A stretch of 40,496 nt of DNA from Shewanella sp. OPT22 (GTDB lineage Bacteria > Pseudomonadota > Gammaproteobacteria > Enterobacterales > Shewanellaceae), in contig NZ_PGVH01000043.1 of the NCBI RefSeq assembly GCF_004168585.1, forward strand, positions 450,703-491,198. The letters are read 5' to 3'. Below are positions 26,171-34,761 of the stretch, piece after piece. Numbering within the stretch: position 1 is the first letter of the stretch; every line of letters starts with the position of its first letter. The position numbers were made by a program, and so were the translations under genes. Under the pieces are notes generated by a model that worked only from the letters and a program-made list of their open reading frames with translations, did no database searches and was not told the DNA's origin.

Positions 26171-26791
26171 TTACTTGGCACCAATCCAAGGACTTATTTT
26201 TAATGGTTTCTTAGAAAAGCTTAATTGTTTTAGTGTTCCCATTTCAGCCTTTGAAAGTTCAAATGTACTTTTGGTTCCCTTGTATTCACCATCAACTTTA
26301 ATGTCACTCGGCGAAGCAAACGTAAACGTCAGTCCATCAATATCATCACTAAAGTATTTTAAGGGAAAGCCTTGCATACTTGACATCAAAGCATTCATTT
26401 CTGAATAAATGTTATCTAATTGCTTCTGTTTATATTGAGTTTTGATTGAAGTGGCATTCACTTGTATTTGAATTCCACACTTTTTCGAATCGCCAGCTAA
26501 ATCCAAATTAATGAGCGCTCGATCACTTTTAAGCTTTTCGTTATAAGGAAGAAACAGCTCTTGGTGCGATGAAAAGCTTAAAGGATATTTTTTCCTTTCG
26601 GTAGTGATGCTTCCCGAATTAATTTTACAGGCATCCGTTTGGGGTAAATAAAATCCCATTTTGACAAGAGAATAGCTTCCCTTGTTAACGCTTTTCATTC
26701 GATTATAAAAATCTTTATATTCTACGGATATTGAAGTCGCACTTGATGTGAAACTGACGAACAAACTTGCTAGAAGGACTTTCTTAAACAT
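26171..26791 (-). CDS. DUF2987 family exported protein
   Basis: 206 residues with a signal peptide (MFKKVLLASLFVSFTSSATS). The mature part starts with VEYKDFYNRMKS, contains VKMGFYLPQ, two Cys (CKINSG and KKCGIQIQ, possible disulfide) and an FSSHQELFLPYNEKLKSDRA segment typical of DUF2987, a gammaproteobacterial periplasmic family of unknown function. Its ATG overlaps the stop codon of bax by one base (TAATG), so the two are translationally coupled. This suggests a role linked to cell-wall or envelope metabolism, though that rests on gene order alone. Confidence 0.75.
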   Translation of the reverse strand: MFKKVLLASLFVSFTSSATSISVEYKDFYNRMKSVNKGSYSLVKMGFYLPQTDACKINSGSITTERKKYPLSFSSHQELFLPYNEKLKSDRALINLDLAGDSKKCGIQIQVNATSIKTQYKQKQLDNIYSEMNALMSSMQGFPLKYFSDDIDGLTFTFASPSDIKVDGEYKGTKSTFELSKAEMGTLKQLSFSKKPLKISPWIGAK

Positions 26792-27603
26792 TACTTTTGT
26801 ACCAAATATTTTTTGTTATGACGCAACATATCTAAAAGCTCATCAATATAAGCTTCTTGCCTTTCGGAATAATTAACGAGCCCGTATACTAATTCAGCAG
26901 CATCTGGTTGTTTACCTTGCTTGCGCAGATCATAACGAATTGAACGAAATAAACTATAAGCTGCATTTGAATTTAAGTTTCTCATATAGGAAGCAATAGA
27001 AGCTTCAACTGATGGAAATACAGTTACCTCATGAGTTAACCCATCAGTACGTGATGATGGAATTAACCCGCAGCCTTTTCGATAACACCATTGACCAAAA
27101 AAGTTTAAACCTTCACGTGCAAACCTTGAACTCCCCCACCCAGATTCATTCGCAGCTTGAACAAGAACTAAAGATTGTGGAACCGTATCAACTCTTTTGA
27201 GAAGTTCTTTAATTGTATTTGAGTCGAAACGTCGATAACTTAATTGATACTTTTTTGCCAACTGAGTCACTTTAAACTGAGTACCATCATCAAGTATGTT
27301 TCCTGAGCCCAGAACTTTTTGAACGGACTGTAAAAAATTACGCTCTTTGGTAATTAATGCATTTTGTTCTTTAATTGCAGGGCTTAAAAAGTCAAAAAAT
27401 GCTTTTTTTCTGGTTGGGATATCTCTTATCTTTTGAAAGTCAGGGATAGAAGTCGTCTGTGATTTATTCTTTGGAGCCAGAATGAGCTCTTCAACTTCAC
27501 TTAAAGAGGTCGGCAAAAAGTGAACTCGGAAACCATATATAATAACGAGTACGGCTCCAATTGCTATAGTAAACTTTCCTATTTTACCGCTTTTCAATAA
27601 CAT
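26791..27603 (-). CDS. bax: Bax-type glucosaminidase-domain protein
   Basis: 270 residues with one N-terminal membrane anchor (GKFTIAIGAVLVIIYGF) and a C-terminal glucosaminidase-fold domain (about 135-255). The catalytic Glu candidate is Glu153 in VQAANESGWGSSRFA, followed by NFFGQWCYRKGCG with two Cys and by the YMRNLNSNAAY segment. This domain layout is that of E. coli Bax, a presumed peptidoglycan hydrolase facing the periplasm. It is divergent from yvcK and coupled to DUF2987 by a one-base overlap. Confidence 0.88.
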   Translation of the reverse strand: MLLKSGKIGKFTIAIGAVLVIIYGFRVHFLPTSLSEVEELILAPKNKSQTTSIPDFQKIRDIPTRKKAFFDFLSPAIKEQNALITKERNFLQSVQKVLGSGNILDDGTQFKVTQLAKKYQLSYRRFDSNTIKELLKRVDTVPQSLVLVQAANESGWGSSRFAREGLNFFGQWCYRKGCGLIPSSRTDGLTHEVTVFPSVEASIASYMRNLNSNAAYSLFRSIRYDLRKQGKQPDAAELVYGLVNYSERQEAYIDELLDMLRHNKKYLVQK

Positions 27604-27645
27604 ATTATAAAGTTAGCCGTTCTTTTAATTGTAATTTTGTTTAAT

Positions 27646-27674
27646 AGTATATTGAAAATGAACAGTAACCACAA
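27646..27674 (-). promoter_or_regulatory. Putative promoter of bax
   Basis: On the minus strand, TTGTGG (27674-27669) and TATACT (27651-27646) are 17 bp apart, about 40 bp upstream of the bax start. The -10 is good and the -35 is weak. Confidence 0.35.
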
Positions 27675-27713
27675 AATTATGCTTAAGATATGATCTGTCT
27701 CAATTACACGCCA

Positions 27714-27742
27714 TGGAAACTTTAACAAAAACGTCATATAAT
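27714..27742 (+). promoter_or_regulatory. Putative promoter of yvcK
   Basis: TGGAAA (27714-27719), a 17-bp spacer and a consensus TATAAT (27737-27742), 36 bp upstream of the start codon. Confidence 0.55.
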
Positions 27743-27777
27743 TTATCTTTATTTTAAGATTATGACAGGGTTTCGTT

Positions 27778-28680
27778 GTGTCTGAAGTACTCATCTCTCC
27801 AAACAACAAGGTAGTAGCAATTGGTGGAGGTCACGGTTTACCTCAAGTTTTAAAGGCTTTTTCCTTCCTAGGCAACAATTTGTCAGCAATTGTCACAACC
27901 ACAGATAACGGTGGCTCGAGTGGACGTTTAAGAAAAATTAACAACAATATCGCTTGGGGAGACATTAGAAATTGCATTTCTAGTTTAGTTGACGACGAAC
28001 TTTCACAAGAATTACTGTCCTTTAGATTTCCCGGTAAAATTGAACTTGGTGGCCATAATCTTGGCAATATAATCTTTACTGCACTTGAACAAATGGGCAA
28101 TACTCCAAGCGCAGCAATCCGGCTGATTAAGAACCTTCTTAATATCAAAGCAAATATATACCCAATGACAGAAGAAGTATCGGATCTAAAAGCTGTTCTT
28201 GAGGATAATTCGATCATTCTCGGTGAAACACAGATTGATGATTTACAACGTTTACCTCGACAAATAACTTTGCATCCCAAGGTTCAAGCTCTAAATCCTG
28301 CAATTAAATCAATTTCTGAAGCCGATATTATTATTTTAGGGCCTGGTAGTTTTTTTAGCAGCATTCTGCCACCACTTTTAATTGAAAGGTATGCTCAGGC
28401 CATAAATCAGTCTAAAGCCAAAATATTTTTTATAGACAATATTTTACCAGAGCAATCTTTGGCAAAACTTATGTCATTGGCGGATAAGGCTGCTTATTTA
28501 CAGACTTTGATAAATAGAGAGGTCGATTGCATCATATCTACCAACCGTGAAGAAAATACAATCAAAAATATAATCACTACCGATGACATAAAATTAGCAA
28601 GCAATTACCATTGTTCAAGTGCCTTAGCTACTGTGATCAGTCATTATTATTATATCGACAAAGCCGCTTTAGCTATATAA
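27778..28680 (+). CDS. yvcK: YvcK/YbhK family protein (gluconeogenesis factor, CofD-like)
   Basis: 300 residues, the length of the shorter Gram-negative members (E. coli YbhK, about 302). The CofD-like fold shows AIGGGHGLPQVLKA at the N-terminus, TTTDNGGSSGRLR (about 41-53), WGDIRNCISSL, GHNLGNIIF and LGPGSFFSSILPPLL. YvcK proteins bind UDP-sugars and influence the balance between carbon metabolism and cell-wall precursor synthesis. The start is GTG with CAGGG 7-8 nt upstream; the ATG 16 bp earlier is out of frame. It is transcribed away from bax. Confidence 0.93.
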   Translation: MSEVLISPNNKVVAIGGGHGLPQVLKAFSFLGNNLSAIVTTTDNGGSSGRLRKINNNIAWGDIRNCISSLVDDELSQELLSFRFPGKIELGGHNLGNIIFTALEQMGNTPSAAIRLIKNLLNIKANIYPMTEEVSDLKAVLEDNSIILGETQIDDLQRLPRQITLHPKVQALNPAIKSISEADIIILGPGSFFSSILPPLLIERYAQAINQSKAKIFFIDNILPEQSLAKLMSLADKAAYLQTLINREVDCIISTNREENTIKNIITTDDIKLASNYHCSSALATVISHYYYIDKAALAI

Positions 28681-28753
28681 TATGCAGCCTATATGTTGAA
28701 TTAAGTTTTAAATAATGTAAATTTTGTTAAATAATGTATTAACGGAGTTTACA

Positions 28754-30316
28754 ATGTTAAATAACAAATTATTGTTCCTGTTAACCTCAGCCTTACTATT
28801 CGGCTGTGGAGGTGGCAGTGATAATAAGCCCGTCAATCAACCGGACTCTTCTGAAAACCTGATATGGGTATCAGGTACATTTGAAGCCGCTTCCAAGTTT
28901 AAAGATTACTGTGAATCGCCTCGTCTTGGTAACTTTCCAGATCGAAGTGGAACATCGATGCATGAAAAAATGTGGCTTCGCTCATGGGCAAATGATAGTT
29001 ACCTTTGGTACGAAGAAGTTGATGACATAGACCCTACTCCGTTTAACGTCTCTGATTATTTTGCACAATTGAGAACGACAGAAAAAGATGAATTTACCGG
29101 AAAAGACAAGGACAATTTTCACTTTACTCGCGATACTGAAGAATACAGGAAACAAACTCAGGCGGGAGTTTCATTAAGTTACGGAATGAGTCTAAAGATC
29201 ATCAGTAAAAGCCCTCCAAGAAAGGTTGTAGTGTCTTATGTTGAGCCAAATTCAATCGCAGAGGCTAATGGTGTTATTCGTGGCGACGAGGTCATACAAA
29301 TCAATGATGTCGATGTCATAAACTCAAGTGACGTTGACATAATTAATGCAGGTTTATTTCCGTCAAATGCCTCCCAAGAGTATCGTTTCAAGTTTGAACA
29401 TGTCTTTTCTGGTGTAATTAAAACAGTATCGATGCGTCCAAGTGAACTCGAGCGTTCACCCGTTTTAAATGTTAAAACAATCCAGCGTGATGATGACAAT
29501 ATCGGCTACTTTCAATTTAACACGCACAATAGCCCGTCTGAAAAAGCGCTAAGAGATACGATAGCTCAACTGTCGGCCAGCAATATTGATGATCTCATCA
29601 TTGATCTTCGGTATAACGGTGGCGGCCTGTTAGCAGTTTCAAGTCAATTGGCCTATATGGTTGCGGGTTCAAGCTCTAATAATAAAACGTTTGAGCTTCT
29701 TCAGTTTAATGATAAATACCCAAACACTAACCCTGTAACGGGTGAAAGAATTGATCCAATTCCATTCTTTAACCAAACACTTGGTTTGTCTGACGGCCTT
29801 ACAAGTGGTTTACCTCTACCAACATTAAACTTAAATCGTGTATATGTGCTAACAACGGACAACACTTGTTCAGCCAGTGAAGCGCTGATGAATGGCTTAC
29901 GTGGTATTGATGTTGAAGTAATTCAAATTGGAGGTAAAACCTGTGGTAAACCGTATGGTTTTTATCCTGTCGATAATTGTGGAATAACCTACTTTAACGT
30001 TCAGTTTCAAGGTGTAAACCACAAAGGGTTTGGAAGCTATGCTAGTGGGTTCGAACCAAAACAAGCCAGCCCTATCACTGGCTTTCAAATCCCAGGTTGC
30101 CTGGCTGTCGATGATTTTAATCATCAATTAGGCGATGAAAGTGAAACCATGTTGAGTTCAGCTTTGCATTACCGTTCGACGGGTAGCTGTCCAATTATTG
30201 CTGCTAGTTCCGTTTCTAAAGTTCAGAATAATGAACAAGGTTCAAGTGATAGCAGATTCGAAATATCGGACCCTGCAGAGCTAACTGATCAAGTTATGAA
30301 TAACAAAATTTATTAA
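28754..30316 (+). CDS. S41 family peptidase, lipoprotein
   Basis: 520 residues from the ATG that follows CGGAG; an upstream in-frame TTG is less likely. A lipoprotein signal (LLFLLTSALLFGC) places it in the envelope. A PDZ-like domain (about 130-215, with YVEPNSIAEANGVIRGDEVI) precedes the S41 core: DDLIIDLRYNGGGLLAV, then TTDNTCSASEALMNGLRG with the Ser nucleophile candidate, and GGKTCGKPYGF with the Lys candidate. Two Cys flank the catalytic residues (NTCSAS, KTCGK), and others lie near the ends, which suggests disulfides. The C-terminus is a short Ser-rich tail. It is a paralogue-level relative of Prc but with a different layout; substrate unknown. Confidence 0.88.
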   Translation: MLNNKLLFLLTSALLFGCGGGSDNKPVNQPDSSENLIWVSGTFEAASKFKDYCESPRLGNFPDRSGTSMHEKMWLRSWANDSYLWYEEVDDIDPTPFNVSDYFAQLRTTEKDEFTGKDKDNFHFTRDTEEYRKQTQAGVSLSYGMSLKIISKSPPRKVVVSYVEPNSIAEANGVIRGDEVIQINDVDVINSSDVDIINAGLFPSNASQEYRFKFEHVFSGVIKTVSMRPSELERSPVLNVKTIQRDDDNIGYFQFNTHNSPSEKALRDTIAQLSASNIDDLIIDLRYNGGGLLAVSSQLAYMVAGSSSNNKTFELLQFNDKYPNTNPVTGERIDPIPFFNQTLGLSDGLTSGLPLPTLNLNRVYVLTTDNTCSASEALMNGLRGIDVEVIQIGGKTCGKPYGFYPVDNCGITYFNVQFQGVNHKGFGSYASGFEPKQASPITGFQIPGCLAVDDFNHQLGDESETMLSSALHYRSTGSCPIIAASSVSKVQNNEQGSSDSRFEISDPAELTDQVMNNKIY

Positions 30317-30320
30317 TCTG

Positions 30321-30345
30321 AAAGGAGCAAAATAGCTCCTTTTTT
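30321..30345 (+). terminator. Intrinsic terminator of the S41 peptidase gene
   Basis: An 8-bp stem (AAAGGAGC/GCTCCTTT), 6-nt loop and T-tract, only 15 bp before the start codon of the next plus-strand gene. Confidence 0.85.
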
Positions 30346-30360
30346 AATGGGTATATGATA

Positions 30361-30726
30361 ATGAAACGCATTTATTTAATAGGCTTTGTTTTTGCTTTTT
30401 GTGTGTTAACTGGATGTAAATCTAAAGAAGCCAATAACCACTTTAAACCAGCTATTTTAGTTGAAAAATCAAATCAGAGTATCGTTTCTAATGTTATCGA
30501 GAAACAATTAAAACTGACGTCATTTTTAATGTTAGAAACGGCATTCTTAACTTCATCAGTGATAAGCATCGACTCCCCACTTATTTTGATTAATGGTGTT
30601 CATACAGATACCCGGACTAGTTCAACAACTAAAGTCCAACTTTTAAAGGCCAGTGAAACTTGTTATTTGAAATTTGGAAAAGGCGATCCAATGGTAGTCA
30701 GAGGTATTCAGTGCATTTCAAAATAA
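30361..30726 (+). CDS. Small predicted lipoprotein, function unknown
   Basis: About 121 residues with a clear lipoprotein signal (MKRIYLIGFVFAFCVLTGC, lipobox LTGC). The mature part is short and beta-prone and ends in ASETCYLKFGKGDPMVVRGI followed by a second Cys, a probable disulfide pair. I do not recognise a family. The ATG at 30361 is preferred over the one two codons earlier because GGGT is 8 nt upstream of it. It begins right after the S41 peptidase terminator, so it must use read-through or a promoter inside the peptidase gene. Confidence 0.7.
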   Translation: MKRIYLIGFVFAFCVLTGCKSKEANNHFKPAILVEKSNQSIVSNVIEKQLKLTSFLMLETAFLTSSVISIDSPLILINGVHTDTRTSSTTKVQLLKASETCYLKFGKGDPMVVRGIQCISK

Positions 30727-30751
30727 AAAAGCGCCAGAAAAAGTCTGGCGC
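30725..30751 (-). terminator. Intrinsic terminator of rmf
   Basis: An 8-bp GC-rich stem (GCGCCAGA/TCTGGCGC), 5-nt loop and, on the minus strand, a run of T residues. It lies about 30 bp after the rmf stop and overlaps the end of the convergent lipoprotein gene, which it may also terminate less well. Confidence 0.88.
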
Positions 30752-30782
30752 GTAATTGTTTCTACAATAAAATTTAGTTGAT

Positions 30783-30959
30783 TTATTTAATTGGAATTCC
30801 ATTTAACCTATCATCAACACCTTGTCTCCATCCTCCTAACCATTGAGAACGGGGATCAGGGTTTAAATATGGACAATTCTCCTTAGACCTTCCACACATA
30901 CCGGCTTGGAAGCCTTTTGCAAATGCACGCTCTAAGCGATCACGTTTTTGTCTTTTCAT
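30783..30959 (-). CDS. rmf: Ribosome modulation factor
   Basis: About 58 residues. MKRQKRDRLERAFAKGFQAG, then GRSKENCPY and RSQWLGGWRQG, are nearly the E. coli RMF sequence. RMF binds the 30S subunit and drives formation of inactive 100S dimers in stationary phase. The ATG at 30959 matches known N-termini and has GAGGA 8 nt upstream; an ATG two codons earlier would be too close to it. It is monocistronic, with a palindrome in the upstream gap. Confidence 0.96.
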   Translation of the reverse strand: MKRQKRDRLERAFAKGFQAGMCGRSKENCPYLNPDPRSQWLGGWRQGVDDRLNGIPIK

Positions 30960-31020
30960 ATTCATGTCCTCAGTTACAGCAATTTTCCGTAATATCTAGC
31001 TAATAACTGTTTTGTTTAAT

Positions 31021-31045
31021 CTTGCTTGTTACGTGTAACAACAAG
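31021..31045. repeat. Inverted repeat in the rmf-chemoreceptor gap
   Basis: TTGTTAC (31026-31032) and GTAACAA (31035-31041) form a near-continuous palindrome. An outer CTTG/CAAG pair (31021-31024 and 31042-31045) extends it around a one-base bulge. On the plus strand AATTTTT follows, so it looks like a terminator, yet no plus-strand gene ends here. On the minus strand it lies upstream of rmf and past the chemoreceptor gene. Operator or RNA hairpin. Confidence 0.55.
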
Positions 31046-31208
31046 AATTTTTGAACAAAAAAGAAACGTTAAACAAACATAAATCAAACAGAAACAGAAC
31101 TTATAATTATAACTTTTATGAATAATGGTCAAGCCTTTTTAGATTAATTTTCAACCAATTTGATTAATTTTCACACTATCCACTTTAAATTATAGTTCCG
31201 TTAAGTGC

Positions 31209-32777
31209 CTATTTTATGGCAAACCGACTTATCAATGAACGGAAAATACTTACTGTACTCTCTAACTTGTGTGAGGCCTCAAGTGACTGTGCTGAAGCCT
31301 CTCTGGTGTGATTAGAGCCATCAGCGATATCAACAATTTGTTGGTTAATATGGTCAGCCACTGAACTTTGCTCTTCAACTGCCGCAGACATTTGAAACGT
31401 CATATCCGTAATTTGCTTGACTGCATCTCTAATTTCACTGAGTGCATTCTTTGTTTTATCGACAACTTGAACACCATCCCCAGCTACTATTTGACCTTGT
31501 TTTGCCGCTGCAACAGCTGAGCTTGCTCTTTTTGAAAGATCTTGTACAACATTGTGAATTTGATCAGTAGACTCGCGCGTTTTAGATGCTAGTGCCCTCA
31601 CTTCGTCAGCGACCACACTAAAGCCTCGCCCATGTTCACCCGCTCGAGCAGCTTCAATAGCAGCATTTAATGCTAACAAATTTGTTTGATCTGCAATTGT
31701 AGTGATTAAGTCAGCAGCTTGACCAATCTGACCCGTTGAGTCAGCGAGTTCCTGAACCGTAACTGCAATCGACTTAACAGAGTCATTCAGGTTATGGATC
31801 ACTTTTAATGCATCACCGGCTAAACTTACACCTGAATCAACATTATGAATTGCAGTTTCAGCGCTTGAAGAGTTTGACTCAATCTTTTCAGCGACTTCTT
31901 GGATAGCTTGTGACATCTCAGTAATCGCTGATGCAATCTGTTGTGTTGCTGCGCCTTGCTCTTCTACAGCAGAAGCTGTCTTTTTCGCCTCAGTCTGCGT
32001 AATGTCTGTAATTTCATCCAAACTCGTGACTGAATCATTAATTCGTGTCAATGCAGTCCTTGAGCGTGCTATTTCTGTCGCTAATACTAATTTTGCTTGT
32101 GCAGCGACGCCACGTTCAGGAAAGTAAGTCTGAGCAACTTCTACATTTGAGTATGACTGTGGGCTGATGCTCATCAAATTCTTCCACTCAGAATATCTAA
32201 AGAATAAAACCCAAAACACACTCAAGAGTCCAAAACCGGCGGAGATCAATCCAGCGGATGGTGAATGAAAAACGCCGAGTACTATCGATGCGAGTATTGC
32301 AGGAACGAATACAGATAATGTTTGAGCGACAAAATCTTTTAACTTCTCAGTCCAAGTAACCGAACTCTGTCCATTTGAAAGTCTTTTATAAGCCTTTTCT
32401 GCCCTCTTTTTTTCTGACTCATCAGCCGCTACGCGTACAGACTCATAACCAACCAGTTTATCAGCTTCGAATACTGGAGTAACAAATGCACTAACCCAAT
32501 AGTGATCACCATTTTTACGCCTATTTTTAACGAGCCCCATCCAAACTCGACCTTTTTGAAGCGTACTCCACATTTCTGCAAATACAGGCTTAGGCATATC
32601 TGGGTGGCGAATAAGATTGTGAGGAGAGCCAATCAATTCATCCCGTTCATAGCCACTCATTTCAACAAATGCTTCATTACAATGTTTTATGATCCCTTTC
32701 GCGTCGGTTGAAGATATCAGCCTTTCACTACCTTTGAATGGATACTCGCGATTGGTAACAGGTAAGTTTTTACGCAT
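31209..32777 (-). CDS. PAS-domain methyl-accepting chemotaxis protein, Aer-like
   Basis: 522 residues. An N-terminal PAS domain (about 18-115) carries the aerotaxis-type pattern [18 protein letters not shown] and [18 protein letters not shown], seen in FAD-binding Aer receptors. A hydrophobic hairpin at about 155-194 anchors it in the inner membrane without a periplasmic sensing domain. The methyl-accepting signalling domain is complete, with the CheA/CheW hairpin around [19 protein letters not shown] and [18 protein letters not shown]. It probably senses redox state or oxygen. AAAGGG 7 nt upstream supports the start. No other chemotaxis gene is nearby. Confidence 0.92.
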   Translation of the reverse strand: MRKNLPVTNREYPFKGSERLISSTDAKGIIKHCNEAFVEMSGYERDELIGSPHNLIRHPDMPKPVFAEMWSTLQKGRVWMGLVKNRRKNGDHYWVSAFVTPVFEADKLVGYESVRVAADESEKKRAEKAYKRLSNGQSSVTWTEKLKDFVAQTLSVFVPAILASIVLGVFHSPSAGLISAGFGLLSVFWVLFFRYSEWKNLMSISPQSYSNVEVAQTYFPERGVAAQAKLVLATEIARSRTALTRINDSVTSLDEITDITQTEAKKTASAVEEQGAATQQIASAITEMSQAIQEVAEKIESNSSSAETAIHNVDSGVSLAGDALKVIHNLNDSVKSIAVTVQELADSTGQIGQAADLITTIADQTNLLALNAAIEAARAGEHGRGFSVVADEVRALASKTRESTDQIHNVVQDLSKRASSAVAAAKQGQIVAGDGVQVVDKTKNALSEIRDAVKQITDMTFQMSAAVEEQSSVADHINQQIVDIADGSNHTREASAQSLEASHKLESTVSIFRSLISRFAIK

Positions 32778-33154
32778 TTAAAATCCCTTTAAACCTCGTT
32801 TAACTTTGATTGGATTCACTCAATATAATCACTTACTTTTTGTAATGATTTGAGTTAAGCAATTAAAGTATAACAAGACATTGGCACTCTGCTTGAAAAT
32901 CAATTCACAGGGTGTCTAAATAACAAAAAAAACGAATTTTAACAGTCATTAATACAGTATGATATCGTCAATTATTTGCCCCCCCAATACTATCGACGGT
33001 AAAAGCACCTGCAAAACCACCCCGTAGAAACGCAATTAACCAGTTTAAAAAGACCTTAAAGAATATTCACCCAGAAAAACGGAATTTAAAAGTGATAAGC
33101 AGCAGTGCCATCAAACTGACACTACTGTAATATTTTTGTAATATTTGGCCATTA
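32778..33154. other. Intergenic gap of 377 bp, chemoreceptor to antiporter
   Basis: Contains a run of seven C residues (32979-32985), a hairpin after the antiporter gene (33100-33127) and presumably the chemoreceptor promoter. I see no sigma-28 flagellar-type promoter with confidence. A 22-codon frame from 32960 has no ribosome-binding site and is not called. Confidence 0.5.
33100..33127 (-). terminator. Hairpin after the NhaC-type antiporter gene
   Basis: CAGTAGTG and CACTGCTG (minus strand, one G-T pair) form an 8-bp stem with a 12-nt loop that can pair further inside. It begins 27 bp after the stop. CTTATCACTTTT follows, a poor T-tract. Confidence 0.5.
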
Positions 33155-34543
33155 TTAAGCCATTGCGATAAAACCAATAAACGCTAGGGTTGCAGCGATT
33201 AATGTGTAAGGTAATTGAGTCACAGCATGGCTCACTAAATTACACCCTGATCCTTGTGCAGCGAGTACCGTTGAGTCTGAATAAAAACAAGCTTGGCTAC
33301 CAAAAGATGAAGCTGATAATAGCGCCCCGATAACCAACGGTATATTTGCATCCATCGACTGAGCCAACGGCATAACGATCGGAATTGTGACAGCAAAGAT
33401 CCCCCAGCTCGAACCAGTTGCAAATGCGAGTATTGCCATAGATAGAAACACCACGGCAGGCAATAATTGAGGAGTCATAAATCCTGAAAGAGCATCTATT
33501 ACGTATTTGGGTAGCAATAATTGATCACAAACATCTTTGAACACAAATGCAGCAACAACGGTTCCAATTGCAGGAAGCATACTTTTAAAACCATCAAACA
33601 TCTGCTCCATCATCTCAGATAACGACATGAGTTGCTGACAAAAATAAAACGGTAAAGTTATTGCTAAAGTTGCAAGTAGCCCTTTCCAAACATCAATATC
33701 AAAATAAATGGTAAACGCAATCAATAGGATAATCGGAACTAGAAAGTTATAAAGTTTTCCATGTTGTTTTGCATGTTTAAACTCGTCTTCTATGGCCTGT
33801 ATAGCATAGTCATCAGCAGTATGAACGTCATTAGTAAATGGCACTTTTTCTTGTTCAATTCCTGCTTTCGCTTTCAACTCGGCATTCTTCATTGGACCGA
33901 ATATAGGTATAACGCCCAAGATCACGAGTACAACTACGAATAACGATAACAATGGGTAAAGCATATACGGAATAGCTGAAGCATATACAGCAATCCCCTC
34001 TCCGGTTGATGCAACACCATTATCAACTAATAAACTACCAAAAAATACAGCCCATGTTGAAAGTGGAACTAATACGCAAATTGGCGCCGCTGTCGAATCT
34101 ACGACATAGGCTAGCATCTCTCTACTGACTTTATATTTGTCCGTCACCCTCTTCATTGATTCGCCGACAGTCAGTGCATTGAGGTAATCATCTATGAAAA
34201 TAACAACACCTAAGAAAAAAGTCATGAACAATGATGACTTCCTTCCCTTAGCGAGCTTTAACGATGTTGTACCAAAAGCGCTAGCTCCGCCCGTTCGAAC
34301 CAAGAGCGAAATCAACGCACCAAAGCTTCCACAAACCAGAATTAACCAACCTATGGTTTCATCACCCATAACGTTAAGTGAAATATCAGCAAGTTTACTG
34401 AGAATAAATTCAGGATTCGGTTTAAGCAGTATGAGTCCAGATATGGACCCAATAATTAATGATAAAATTGGCCGCCTTAGCCAGATGGCTAATACTAAAA
34501 CAACAACAGGTGGAATCATGCTGATTGCTGAAGGTTCGGTCAT
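33155..34543 (-). CDS. NhaC-family Na+/H+ antiporter
   Basis: 462 residues, about 11-12 transmembrane helices. The NhaC-type signature is visible: FFLGVVIFIDDYLNALTVG with paired Asp in a membrane segment, DSTAAPICVLVPLSTWAVFF, and in the C-terminal half SWGIFAVTIPIVMPLA followed by LSASSFGSQACFYSDSTVLA. A hydrophilic loop near 230-265 separates the halves. It exchanges sodium, or possibly organic anions, for protons, as expected in a marine bacterium. Within this superfamily, substrate cannot be told from sequence alone. It is monocistronic and divergent from dacB. Confidence 0.85.
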   Translation of the reverse strand: MTEPSAISMIPPVVVLVLAIWLRRPILSLIIGSISGLILLKPNPEFILSKLADISLNVMGDETIGWLILVCGSFGALISLLVRTGGASAFGTTSLKLAKGRKSSLFMTFFLGVVIFIDDYLNALTVGESMKRVTDKYKVSREMLAYVVDSTAAPICVLVPLSTWAVFFGSLLVDNGVASTGEGIAVYASAIPYMLYPLLSLFVVVLVILGVIPIFGPMKNAELKAKAGIEQEKVPFTNDVHTADDYAIQAIEDEFKHAKQHGKLYNFLVPIILLIAFTIYFDIDVWKGLLATLAITLPFYFCQQLMSLSEMMEQMFDGFKSMLPAIGTVVAAFVFKDVCDQLLLPKYVIDALSGFMTPQLLPAVVFLSMAILAFATGSSWGIFAVTIPIVMPLAQSMDANIPLVIGALLSASSFGSQACFYSDSTVLAAQGSGCNLVSHAVTQLPYTLIAATLAFIGFIAMA

Positions 34544-34761
34544 TTTCTATAACTCTCTATTGTTATTGTGAAAAGACGTTATTAAGACGTAACGTACTTA
34601 TTCTTTTAAGCTAAATTGGAAGCGAAAAATAATCGGCTAGCACAAGTTAGTCAATAAAAAGTTATAGGCGAGTAAAATTAACCGATTTTTCAGCAGTTTC
34701 TTTTGCTATTTACGCAGGTATTTGCATACTTGAACTAATAACGTTAATTAACAAGAATGAA

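Noticed and set aside
27843-28280. 145-codon open frame on the minus strand
   Set aside because: Antisense to yvcK, whose motifs are unambiguous.
32881-32896. Sigma-54-like TTGGCAC-N5-TTGA
   Set aside because: The invariant GC of the -12 element is GA, and there is no plus-strand gene downstream to use it.
32960-33028. 22-codon frame containing the C7 run
   Set aside because: No ribosome-binding site and no recognisable sequence; the homopolymer suggested phase variation but nothing supports a gene.
34194-34571. 125-codon open frame on the plus strand
   Set aside because: Shadow of the NhaC-type antiporter gene; composition mirrors the antisense of a membrane protein.
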